A program made the translations under genes and the position numbers. 15,269 nt of DNA. Source: Planctomycetota bacterium. Lineage in GTDB: Bacteria > Planctomycetota > PUPC01 > DSUN01. Within the stretch, counting starts at the first letter, position 1. Every line of letters starts with the position of its first letter. The notes beneath the pieces were generated by a model, which did not search any database, was not told where the DNA came from, and was given only the letters and a program-made list of their open reading frames with translations. This document shows, piece by piece, positions 7,954 to 14,431 of the stretch. The stretch covers positions 15,448 to 30,716 of the forward strand of contig DAOOIT010000030.1 of the NCBI GenBank assembly GCA_035384565.1. Reading direction: 5' to 3'.

Positions 7954-8579
7954 AGGCCTTGTCCTGCCGGCTCGGGCCGGTGCGAAGCGACCTGGGTCTC
8001 CAGGTCGGCGTAGAGAATGGCGTTGCGGATGGCGGTCGCCAGGTGCGGCGCCAGGCAGATGAGCACGCGAAGGTCGCGCTCATCGAACGTCAGGCCGCCC
8101 GCCTTCTCGGTGGCCGCCACCACGCCCAGCAGGCGGTCCTGGAACACCAGAGGCACGCCGAGGAACGAGCCGCTCTCCATGCCCTCGTCGCGGGCGAGGC
8201 CCCGGAACCTCGGCTCCTCCTCCACCGCGGGCAGCAAGAGCGGCACCTGATGCCGCGCTACCCAGCCCGCAAGCCCGCTGCTCAGGGCGCGACGCCCGCC
8301 CGGGACGAGGCTCGGCCCTCGTCGGGCGGCCGGCACCAGCGCCTGGCGGGCGGAGTCCACGAGGAGCACCGAAACCGTGCGCGCGGCGGTGAGCGATGCC
8401 ACGGTGCTCAGCGCCAGTTCGAGAAGGGTGGCGAGCCGCAGTTCCCCGGTCAGGGTCTGAGCCGCCTCCTGGACGAGCAGGAGCTCGCCCACCCGCCGCT
8501 CCAGGCGCGCGTTCGCCTCCACCAGCTCCCGGGCCGGGGAGGGGGACGCGGTGAGACGCTCGGCGAGGGTGCGGACCAT
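7950..8579 (-). CDS. Stand-alone GAF-domain protein embedded in the mur operon
   Basis: A 209-residue soluble protein without signal peptide or membrane segment. Residues 16-45 form a likely coiled-coil lead (ELVEANARLERRVGELL), followed by a GAF-like domain at about 46-190. Typical features are LATLLELALSTVASLTAART with a following VSVLLVD strand, SSGLAGWVARHQVPLLLP (100-117), the SFLGVPLVFQDRLLGVVAAT block (138-157), and FDERDLRVLICLAPHLATAI (165-184). GAF domains bind small ligands or mediate dimerisation. No kinase, cyclase, phosphatase or DNA-binding output domain is attached, so any output must go through a partner. ATG at 8579 has GGAG nine nucleotides upstream, 13 nt after murE; the frame upstream of it is murE shadow. 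The stop overlaps the murF start (ATGA), so it is part of the operon. GAF assignment is by pattern; ligand and role are unknown. Confidence 0.85.
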   Translation of the reverse strand: MVRTLAERLTASPSPARELVEANARLERRVGELLLVQEAAQTLTGELRLATLLELALSTVASLTAARTVSVLLVDSARQALVPAARRGPSLVPGGRRALSSGLAGWVARHQVPLLLPAVEEEPRFRGLARDEGMESGSFLGVPLVFQDRLLGVVAATEKAGGLTFDERDLRVLICLAPHLATAIRNAILYADLETQVASHRPEPAGQGL

Positions 8580-8592
8580 GGGCAGGGCTCCG

Positions 8593-10107
8593 TCAGTGTG
8601 CCGCGGGCGCACCGAGTGTGTGGCGGCTCGAGGCCCTCGAGCGCCGCTGCAAGAGGCCCAGCGCGCGCCGCGCCTCGCTGCAATCGTCGAAGCGGGTGCG
8701 CACGCCCGCGATCTCCTGGTGGTCCTCGTGGCCCTTGCCGCAGATGACCACGAGGTCGCGCGGCTCGGCCATGGCAATGGCCCGCCGGATGGCCTCGCGG
8801 CGGTCGGGCTCCACGAGGCAATGGGCCTGGGGGTTGGCTCCGGCGAGGATCTCGGCGATGATGTCCTCCGTGCGCTCGCTGCGGCTGTTGTCGGCCGTCA
8901 CCAGCGTCACGTCGGCGTAGTGGGTGGCCGTGGCGCCCATGAGGGGGCGCTTCGAGGGGTCGCGGTCGCCGCCGCAGCCGAAGACCACGATCAGGCGGCC
9001 GGGCGCGGCCAGCGGCTTCAGCGTGCTGAGCACCGAGCGCAGGCCGTCGTTGTTGTGCGCGTAGTCCACCAGCACGGTGAAAGGCTGCCCCTCGTCCACC
9101 CGCTCGAGGCGGCCCCGGGCGCCGGTGAACTGCTCGATCCCCTCGGCGATGGTGGAGAGGCCGACCCCCAGGGCGAGCGCGCAGCAGGTGCCTGCGAGGA
9201 TGTTCTGGACGTTGAAGCCGCCGATGAGCGGGGAATGGGTGCGCACGTGGCCGACGGGGGTGTGCAGCCGCAGGGTGGTGCCGGCGATGGTCATGCCCTC
9301 GATGGCGGCCGTCACATCCACAGTGGCCTGGAGCCCGTAGGTGAGCACATTGCCCGGACCGCGACGCTCGCGGAAGAAGCCGCACTGCGGGTCGTCGGCG
9401 TTCAAAACTGCCGTGGCGCCGGGCGCGAGGGACGAGAAGAGCCGGGCCTTGGCGTTCAGGTAGTTCTCGAAGGTGCCGTGATAGTCGAGGTGCTCGTGGG
9501 GCGTGACATTGGTGAGCGCGGCGACGGCGAAGGGCACGCCCCGCACGCGCTCCTGGTCGAGGCTCTGGCTCGACACCTCCATGACGGCGTAGCGGACGTG
9601 CTGCTCGACCATCTGGGCGAAGAGTTCCTGGAGGTCGGGGCTCTCGGGCGTGGTGTTGGCAGCCCGTTCGCGCCGCGAGCCCACCTGGTTGAGCACCGTG
9701 GTGAGGAGGCCCGCCTGCTTGCCGTCCTTGGCGAGCAGCCAGTGCACGAGCATGGCGGTCGTGGTCTTGCCGTTGGTGCCGGTGATGCCCGTGGTGCGCA
9801 CCAGGCCGGCCGGGCGGCCGTGGAAATGGGTGCACAGGTCCGCGAGCGCCTGGCGGACGTTGGGCACCAGGATGAGCGCGACGTGAGCCGGCACGGGCAC
9901 CTCGCGGGAAGCCAGCACGGCCACGGCCCCGCGAGCGACCGCGTCGGCGACGTAGGCGGTGCCGTCGCTGTTCGGCCCCGGCACGACGGCGAACAGGAAC
10001 TCCGGCCTCACTCGGCGGGAGTCCAGCGTCAGGCCCTGGATGCTCCGGTCGGTGTACTGGCGCAGCTCACGGTCGGCCAGCGGTTTGAGCAGCTTGCTGA
10101 GTTTCAT
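8593..10107 (-). CDS. murE: UDP-N-acetylmuramoyl-L-alanyl-D-glutamate--diamino acid ligase (probably meso-DAP)
   Basis: A cytoplasmic Mur ligase that adds the third, diamino, residue of the stem peptide. It has 504 residues. The N-terminal domain shows LTLDSRRVRPEFLFAVVPG (26-44). The ATPase domain has GITGTNGKTTT (107-117), NTTPESPDL (151-159), MEVSSQSLDQERV (176-188) and LTNVTPHEHLDYHG (198-211), with Lys220 in NAKARLF as the expected carbamylated lysine. The C-terminal domain has VDYAHN (347-352), FGCGGDRDPSKRP (376-388), DNSR (406-409) and GKGHED (457-462). DNSR stands where meso-DAP enzymes have DNPR; the Arg is kept, so meso-DAP is the best guess, with less certainty than usual. ATG at 10107 overlaps the ftsI stop (ATGA) and gives the family N-terminus. 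The longer open frame to 10530 is ftsI shadow. Confidence 0.96.
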   Translation of the reverse strand: MKLSKLLKPLADRELRQYTDRSIQGLTLDSRRVRPEFLFAVVPGPNSDGTAYVADAVARGAVAVLASREVPVPAHVALILVPNVRQALADLCTHFHGRPAGLVRTTGITGTNGKTTTAMLVHWLLAKDGKQAGLLTTVLNQVGSRRERAANTTPESPDLQELFAQMVEQHVRYAVMEVSSQSLDQERVRGVPFAVAALTNVTPHEHLDYHGTFENYLNAKARLFSSLAPGATAVLNADDPQCGFFRERRGPGNVLTYGLQATVDVTAAIEGMTIAGTTLRLHTPVGHVRTHSPLIGGFNVQNILAGTCCALALGVGLSTIAEGIEQFTGARGRLERVDEGQPFTVLVDYAHNNDGLRSVLSTLKPLAAPGRLIVVFGCGGDRDPSKRPLMGATATHYADVTLVTADNSRSERTEDIIAEILAGANPQAHCLVEPDRREAIRRAIAMAEPRDLVVICGKGHEDHQEIAGVRTRFDDCSEARRALGLLQRRSRASSRHTLGAPAAH

Positions 10108-12086
10108 GGCGTCCCCTTCGGTCGGTCGCCGCCGTAGCCCAGGCGGACGAGCGCCTGCGGCTTGTCGGGCGGCACCCCCCAGTAGGCGAGAGTCTGTTTG
10201 ATGATCTGTCCGGCGGCGGGTGCGGCCACGGTGCCGCCATAGAACCTGCCGCCGGCGGACTTCGTCGGCTCGTCCACCGACACGACGACGACGAGCCTTG
10301 GGTTCTCGATGGGGGCCATCCCCACGAACGAGCAGATCACCTGGGTCCGCGAGAAGCCGCCGACCACCGGCTTCTGGGCGGTGCCGGTCTTGCCGCCGAT
10401 GGTGTAGGCGGGATTCCGGGCGGCCTTGCCTGTGCCTTCCTCGACCACGCCGCACAGGAGCCGGCGCACCCGCTGCGCCACGCTGGCCGGAACAGCTCGG
10501 TGGACGACCTTGGTGGGCCGTTCGATCCACGTGCCGTCGGCCCGCCGCACGCGCTGGATCAGCCGGGGGTGCAGGAGCAGGCCGTCGTTAGCCAGGGCCG
10601 AATAGGCCATCGCCATCTGCATCGAGGTGACGCAGACCTCCTGGCCCACGCTGATCGAGGGGAGCGAGAAGCTGGTCCAGCGCGACGGCGGCCTGAGCCT
10701 GCCGGGGTTCTCGCCCGGCATCTCGAAGCCTGTGGGCCGCCCGAAGCCGAACCGTGTGAGGTACTCGTAGAGCCGCTCGGGGCCCAGCCGCTGGCCGATC
10801 TTGGCGGTGCCGATGTTGGACGACTTGATGAGCACCAGCGAGGCGGGCATCGTGCCGTAGGCGTGCACGTCGCGGAAGCGGCGGGTGCCCCCGATGAGCC
10901 ACATGCCGTTCTCGCAGAAGATCGGCGTTTCCTCGGTGATGAGCCGCTCGTTGAACGCGCCGGCGAACACGAACGGCTTCATGATCGAGCCGGGCTCCAT
11001 CCAGTCCACGATGTAGCGTGCGCGGGCGCGGCGCTTGAGGTCGGCGGGCTCGTATTCCGTGTACTTGTTGGGGTCGTAGCCCGGGCTGCTCGCAGCCGCC
11101 AGCACGCTGCCCGTGCGAGGGTCCACCACGACGGCGAAGGCGCCGCCCTTGGGCCCCCAGAGGTCGCACACCTCGTCGAGTGCGGCCTCCACATAGCCCT
11201 GGATCACCGAGTCCACCGTCAACTCGAGATCTGCCCCAGGCTGTGGGGGGTGGAGGACCGCATCGGACACGGCGATGTATCGGCCGGCCGCGTCGCGCTG
11301 GAGCTTGGCGCGGCCCGGCGTGGGGGCGAGCAGGCCGCCGCAGGTTCGCTCGATGCCCTCGAGGCCCTCCTCGTCCATTCCCACGAAGCCGATGAGCTGG
11401 CCGGCCAGCTCGCCCTGGGGGTACGAACGCTTGTACTCGGGCAGAATGCCCACGCCCTCGAGCCCCGCGGCCATCACGCGCCGGGCATCCTGCTCGCTCA
11501 CCTTGCGCTTGACCCAGACGAACTGGCGAAGGCCGTCGAGGTCGGTGCGCAGTTCCTCGGCATCGCGGTTGAGCAACGGCGCGAGGGCTGCCGCAGCCGC
11601 CTCGGGGTCCGTCACCTTGGCCGGGCGGGCGTAGAGGGCTGAGTCGCGGAACTCCAGGGCCTCGCCCAGCTCGAGCAGCGCGGGGTGGCCCTTGAGTCTC
11701 GCGATCTGCTCGGGCGGCATGTTCCGCTTGATGCACACGAGCCCCATCGGCTGCTGGAGGCGGGAGAGGAGGAGGGCGGCGTCGAGGCCGAGGAACTCGG
11801 CGAGGCGGTGCGCGGTGGCCTCGGGATCGTCAATCTGCCTGGGGTCGGCGAACACGCTGGGCACCTGAGCCGAGCAGGCGAGGGGCCGCCCGCGGCAGTC
11901 GAGGATCGTGCCACGCCGCTCGGGCTTCGTGACCTGCACGAAGTGCTGCGATTGGGCCAGGTCCTGGAACCGGCCCTGGTCCATCCCCTGGATGACGTAG
12001 AGCCGCCCCAGAAGCCCTAAGTACAAGCCCAGGAGGAAGATCGCGACGATCCACACCCGGGCCTTGTGGCCATTCTGCCCTGCCAT
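10104..12086 (-). CDS. ftsI: FtsI/PBP3-type septal transpeptidase with a duplicated N-terminal module
   Basis: A class B penicillin-binding protein that cross-links septal peptidoglycan made by FtsW. It has 660 residues, roughly 70-80 more than many FtsI proteins. One membrane anchor lies at about 11-33. The N-terminal pedestal domain starts at RRGTILDCRGRPLA (57-70). The transpeptidase domain has the active-site SIMK (Ser367, Lys370), SSN (422-424) and KTGT (566-569). No PASTA domains follow. The extra length comes from an internal repeat: residues 77-131 and 150-204 align without gaps with about 18 identities in 55 (shared DPEA, a spaced Leu/Asp/Ala pattern, and KR after a hydrophobic strand). 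ATG at 12086 lies 30 nt after rsmH with only a weak G-rich ribosome site. ftsL, normally between rsmH and ftsI, does not fit in this gap. The stop overlaps the murE ATG. Confidence 0.95.
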   Translation of the reverse strand: MAGQNGHKARVWIVAIFLLGLYLGLLGRLYVIQGMDQGRFQDLAQSQHFVQVTKPERRGTILDCRGRPLACSAQVPSVFADPRQIDDPEATAHRLAEFLGLDAALLLSRLQQPMGLVCIKRNMPPEQIARLKGHPALLELGEALEFRDSALYARPAKVTDPEAAAAALAPLLNRDAEELRTDLDGLRQFVWVKRKVSEQDARRVMAAGLEGVGILPEYKRSYPQGELAGQLIGFVGMDEEGLEGIERTCGGLLAPTPGRAKLQRDAAGRYIAVSDAVLHPPQPGADLELTVDSVIQGYVEAALDEVCDLWGPKGGAFAVVVDPRTGSVLAAASSPGYDPNKYTEYEPADLKRRARARYIVDWMEPGSIMKPFVFAGAFNERLITEETPIFCENGMWLIGGTRRFRDVHAYGTMPASLVLIKSSNIGTAKIGQRLGPERLYEYLTRFGFGRPTGFEMPGENPGRLRPPSRWTSFSLPSISVGQEVCVTSMQMAMAYSALANDGLLLHPRLIQRVRRADGTWIERPTKVVHRAVPASVAQRVRRLLCGVVEEGTGKAARNPAYTIGGKTGTAQKPVVGGFSRTQVICSFVGMAPIENPRLVVVVSVDEPTKSAGGRFYGGTVAAPAAGQIIKQTLAYWGVPPDKPQALVRLGYGGDRPKGTP

Positions 12087-12116
12087 CGCGTCCCGTCCCC
12101 CGAAGTGCCCGGCCGC

Positions 12117-12992
12117 CTAGCCTGTCAGCCGCTCCGCCACACGGAGGCGGGCGCTGCGCGCGCGTGGGTTGTCCGCCACCTCCTCGGGCGAGGGGCGGAT
12201 CGGCTTGCGGGTCACCAGTGCCACGACGCCTGCCTTGGCGTACTCACGGAAGCTCTGCTTGACGATGCGGTCCTCGAGCGAGTGAAAGGCAATCACAGCC
12301 ACGCGGCCGCCCGGGGCGAGCCAGCGGGGCAGCGTGGCCAGCGCCGCCGTCAGCGCTCCCAGCTCGTCGTTGACGGCGATCCGGAGGGCCTGGAAGGTCC
12401 TAGTCGCCGGATGAATCCTGGCTTCGCGGCGCGGCACCGTGGCCTCCACGAGGCGCGCCAGGTCGAGTGTGCTGCGGAGGGTGTGGCGACGCTCGATGAT
12501 CGCCCGGGCGATGCGGCGGGCGTAGCGCTCCTCGCCGTACTCCCGAAGCACTCGCTCAAGCTCCGCCTGGGAGGCTCGCTCGATGAACCGGGCCGCCGGA
12601 ACGCCCTGGCTCGTGTCCAGACGCATGTCCAGCGGGCCATCCACCAGGAAGCTGAAGCCCTTGGCGGGCTGCTGCAACTGGAAGCTTGAGACCCCGAGAT
12701 CCATCACCACTCCATCCGCCCGCCGACCCGCGCGCCGCTCGGCCAGCTCGGCCAGGTCGCGAAAACTGCCGTGCACGAGCTCGAAATGCCCCTCGAACGC
12801 CGCCAGGCGCTGCCGAGCCAGTTCCAGGGCCTCGGCATCGAGGTCGAGCCCCAGGAGCCGCCCACCGGGGAGAAGCCGCTCGAGGAGGGCACCGGCGTGC
12901 CCCCCCAGTCCCACCGTGGCGTCAATGAACCAGCGGCCTGGGGCAGGGCGCAGCAGAGTCAACACCTCGTCGAGCAGGACGGACTTATGCAT
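12117..12992 (-). CDS. rsmH: 16S rRNA (cytosine1402-N4)-methyltransferase
   Basis: RsmH (MraW) uses S-adenosylmethionine to methylate N4 of C1402 in the ribosomal P site. It has 291 residues, a little short of the usual ~310. It begins HKSVLLDEVLTLL, the standard family N-terminus. The SAM-binding motif is DATVGLGGH (24-32), followed by MDLGVSSFQL (97-106), FSFLVDGPLDMRLD (113-126), YGEERYARRIARAI (152-165), HPATRTFQALRIAVNDELG (194-212), FHSLEDRIVK (236-245) and NPRARSARLRVAER (275-288). It is usually the gene after mraZ; here 311 nt separate them instead of the more usual short gap. The ATG at 12992 has no purine-rich ribosome site just upstream, but the motif placement leaves little doubt about the start. 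No convincing minus-strand promoter was found in the gap. Confidence 0.96.
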   Translation of the reverse strand: MHKSVLLDEVLTLLRPAPGRWFIDATVGLGGHAGALLERLLPGGRLLGLDLDAEALELARQRLAAFEGHFELVHGSFRDLAELAERRAGRRADGVVMDLGVSSFQLQQPAKGFSFLVDGPLDMRLDTSQGVPAARFIERASQAELERVLREYGEERYARRIARAIIERRHTLRSTLDLARLVEATVPRREARIHPATRTFQALRIAVNDELGALTAALATLPRWLAPGGRVAVIAFHSLEDRIVKQSFREYAKAGVVALVTRKPIRPSPEEVADNPRARSARLRVAERLTG

Positions 12993-13108
12993 TCGCGCCG
13001 GGTTCAGGAGAACAGAGAGGAGGCGGGCTCGTTCCGCGGGCCTGCGTCGCTCGGGTCGGTGTTGCTTTCACAGCCGGGAGAGGCCTGTGAGGGCAGACGA
13101 CGCAGCCC

Positions 13109-13137
13109 TTGACAGCGGAATCCAGACCATGTACACT
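13109..13137 (+). promoter_or_regulatory. Plus-strand promoter-like sequence in the mraZ-rsmH gap
   Basis: TTGACA (perfect -35, 13109-13114), a 17-nt spacer, then TACACT (four of six, 13132-13137). It faces mraZ copy 2, opposite to the operon. An imperfect palindrome (ACCATGTACACTGGT, 13126-13140) overlaps the -10. Any transcript would begin near 13144 and run through the hairpin at 13205-13251. No credible protein follows. Confidence 0.4.
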
Positions 13138-13204
13138 GGTCAATGGATGCCACGCCACCGGCCTGGGTTCCCCGCCCATCAGTGGCCGGCGGCGGTGGTG
13201 TGCT

Positions 13205-13251
13205 GGAAAGCGGGGCTCCGGTTCCCCGTCTCGCCCGGAGCCCTGCTTTCC
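13205..13251 (+). other. Long hairpin in the mraZ-rsmH gap
   Basis: GGAAAGC plus GGGCTCCGG (13205-13221, one extra G between them) pairs with CCGGAGCCC plus GCTTTCC (13235-13251, one T between them), enclosing a 13-nt loop. As plus-strand RNA this gives 17 consecutive pairs with one G-U; as minus-strand RNA the same position is an A-C mismatch. No U-run follows on either strand. It could end or attenuate the mraZ copy 2 transcript, or be part of a plus-strand RNA. Confidence 0.5.
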
Positions 13252-13303
13252 CCGCTAGCAGATCCCCCTACCAAAGAACGAGTCCGCCTCCCCCGAAACT
13301 TCG

Positions 13304-13771
13304 CTATTCCTCGCCCGCTGGGCGGAGCTGGTAGAGCGACTCGGTGAGTTCCTCGAACTGGGCTTCGTGGGCCTCTCTGAGCGCCTTCCAGCGGCCCGGG
13401 TTCCAGAGCTCGATGCGGTTCGACGTGCCGACGAAGATCGCCTCGTCCTCGATGCCGGCGAGCTGCCGCAGGTGGTCGGGCAGCAGCACGCGGCCGAGTT
13501 TGTCGGGGTCCACGTGCACGGCGTCGCCAAAGAAAAACCGCTGCACCATCCGGGCATTGAAGCCCCGTAGGTCGGCGGCAGCGATCTCCTCGGCCACAGA
13601 ATCCCACTGGCTGGCCGGGAAGAGGAACAGGCACTTGTCGAGGCCGCGGGTGAGGAAGAGGCCGGCACGGATCTCCTCCTCGCCGATCAACTCGCGGAAG
13701 GCTCGCGGCACCACGACGCGGTGCTTGGTGTCGAGCTTCTGGAGATACTGGCCTATGAACCGGGTGCCCAC
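13304..13771 (-). CDS. mraZ: MraZ, copy 2 (divergent paralogue)
   Basis: An AbrB-fold DNA-binding regulator of the division cluster; the family forms rings and binds repeats in its own promoter. It has 155 residues from the preferred start. Both characteristic half-domains are present: FIGQYLQKLDTKHRVVVP near the N-terminus and DKLGRVLLPDHLRQLAGI in the second half, followed by a VGTSNRIELWNPGRW block. In the first half the usual Lys-Gly-Arg is Lys-His-Arg. The open frame extends to GTG at 13801, but GTG at 13771 is preferred: it has GGAG nine nucleotides upstream, lies just before the family N-terminus, and leaves the four-box operator in the leader. A promoter with -10 at 13810-13815 predicts transcription starting near 13803. 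This copy is adjacent to rsmH and probably drives the rest of the cluster. Confidence 0.92.
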   Translation of the reverse strand: MGTRFIGQYLQKLDTKHRVVVPRAFRELIGEEEIRAGLFLTRGLDKCLFLFPASQWDSVAEEIAAADLRGFNARMVQRFFFGDAVHVDPDKLGRVLLPDHLRQLAGIEDEAIFVGTSNRIELWNPGRWKALREAHEAQFEELTESLYQLRPAGEE

Positions 13772-13801
13772 TGATTTCCACTCCGGGCCACTTTTTACCA
13801 C
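13768..13801 (-). promoter_or_regulatory. Four GTGG boxes at 10-bp period (probable MraZ operator)
   Basis: On the minus strand GTGG begins at 13801, 13791, 13781 and 13771, an exact 10-bp spacing over four units. The last reads TGGGC. Characterised MraZ proteins bind tandem TGGGN-type repeats separated by 5 nt, that is, a 10-bp period, upstream of mraZ. The array spans from the predicted transcription start to the start codon and covers the ribosome-binding GGAG, so bound protein could block initiation. Autoregulation is inferred. Confidence 0.75.
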
Positions 13802-13809
13802 GCACGGGG

Positions 13810-13838
13810 ATTGTATAGTGTAACCGCGGCGCCGTCAA
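13810..13838 (-). promoter_or_regulatory. Sigma70-type promoter of mraZ copy 2
   Basis: On the minus strand: TTGACG (-35, 13838-13833), a 17-nt spacer, then TACAAT (-10, 13815-13810). Five of six bases match consensus in each element. The flank upstream of the -35 is A/T-rich (A- and T-runs between about 13845 and 13875) in an otherwise GC-rich region, resembling an UP element. The predicted start is about 13803. This is the strongest promoter candidate in the window. Confidence 0.75.
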
Positions 13839-13882
13839 GCGATTTTCTGCGAAAGCTGAAAAGTTTTTCTAAAGATACAATA

Positions 13883-13902
13883 GCTAGGGCTTGAGCCCCA
13901 GC
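13883..13902 (-). terminator. Terminator-like hairpin between the two mraZ copies
   Basis: On the minus-strand RNA, GCUGGGGC (13902-13895) pairs with GCCCUAGC (13890-13883) over 8 bp including one G-U, closing a UCAA tetraloop. The following bases, UAUUGUAUCUUU, are moderately U-rich but not a clean U-run. It lies about 30 nt after the stop of mraZ copy 1 and upstream of the promoter of copy 2, which fits partial termination of the first transcript. Confidence 0.4.
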
Positions 13903-13932
13903 CCGCCCCCGAGATATAGTACGTGACTCGCC

Positions 13933-14370
13933 TCACAAGGGATAGGCCTCGGCATCGCGTCCGCGCTCATTGAGCATCTCGGCCCGGTACGCCCGCCAGC
14001 GCTCCCTGTCCCACAACTCCATCTGGTCGCTTACGCCGACGATGACGGCATCGTGGGTTATCGAGGCTTCTGCCAGCAGCGAGGCGGGCACGCGCATCCG
14101 GCCCTGGCGGTCGCAGTCGCCCTCGGCGGCCTGGGTGAAGAGCAGTCGCCGACGACGGCGGCTGCTCTCGGCCTTCTGAGGTGCTGAGTTCACTGCCGCC
14201 TCGATCTCCTTCCAGCGACGGGGGGTGTAGATCGTAATGCAGCCGTCCTCGCCTAGGGTCATCATGAAGCCCACGGCGCCTTCGGCTGCGCGCGCGGCGT
14301 CGCGCAGCCTGGCTGGGATGATCACCCTGCCCTTGTCGTCCACGGAGGTTTCATGTTCGCCGTAAAACAC
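13933..14370 (-). CDS. mraZ: MraZ, copy 1
   Basis: A second MraZ-family regulator, 145 residues from the preferred start, the typical family length. The first half-domain reads FYGEHETSVDDKGRVIIPARLRDAA, a close match to the family consensus with intact Asp-x-Lys-Gly-Arg. The second half-domain has DRQGRMRVPASLLAEASI followed by VGVSDQMELWDRERW. An Arg-rich run (SSRRRRR) sits between them and probably precedes the usual LLFTQAAEG helix. The open frame continues upstream to GTG at 14442, but the promoter's -10 element ends at 14446, so that codon would lie at or before the transcription start. GTG at 14370 fits the family N-terminus, although its ribosome site is weak (AAAGG about 11 nt upstream). 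It reads divergently from comEC and in tandem with mraZ copy 2, 161 nt ahead of that gene's start. Confidence 0.92.
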   Translation of the reverse strand: MFYGEHETSVDDKGRVIIPARLRDAARAAEGAVGFMMTLGEDGCITIYTPRRWKEIEAAVNSAPQKAESSRRRRRLLFTQAAEGDCDRQGRMRVPASLLAEASITHDAVIVGVSDQMELWDRERWRAYRAEMLNERGRDAEAYPL

Positions 14371-14431
14371 CAGCTGCGATGCCTTTATGTCGAGCTGGAC
14401 CGGCAGCGGGCGCAGAGGGACCCCGTTTCGA

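Larger units (their letters stand above)
12993..13303. other. Gap of 311 nt between mraZ copy 2 and rsmH without a recognised gene
   Basis: The gap holds the plus-strand promoter-like sequence and the long hairpin described separately. A 64-codon minus-strand open frame (12985-13179) overlaps the rsmH start with its TAA, but has no ribosome site and a Pro/Ala/Thr-rich translation without a recognisable domain. I saw no convincing minus-strand promoter for rsmH. Confidence 0.6.

Noticed and set aside
6502..8013. Open frame of 503 codons on the plus strand
   Set aside because: Antisense to murF, with biased composition and no domain.
8580..8777. N-terminal extension of the GAF gene to 8777
   Set aside because: The added part overlaps murE in another frame and is Arg/Ala/Ser-rich. 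ATG 8579 has a ribosome site and starts a normal-looking protein.
8551..10137. Open frame of 528 codons on the plus strand
   Set aside because: Antisense to murE, with low-complexity composition and no recognisable family.
13143..13334. 63-codon plus-strand open frame just after the plus-strand promoter-like sequence
   Set aside because: Pro/Ser/Arg-rich translation without a domain or ribosome site. It runs into mraZ copy 2 antisense, so an RNA is more plausible than a protein.
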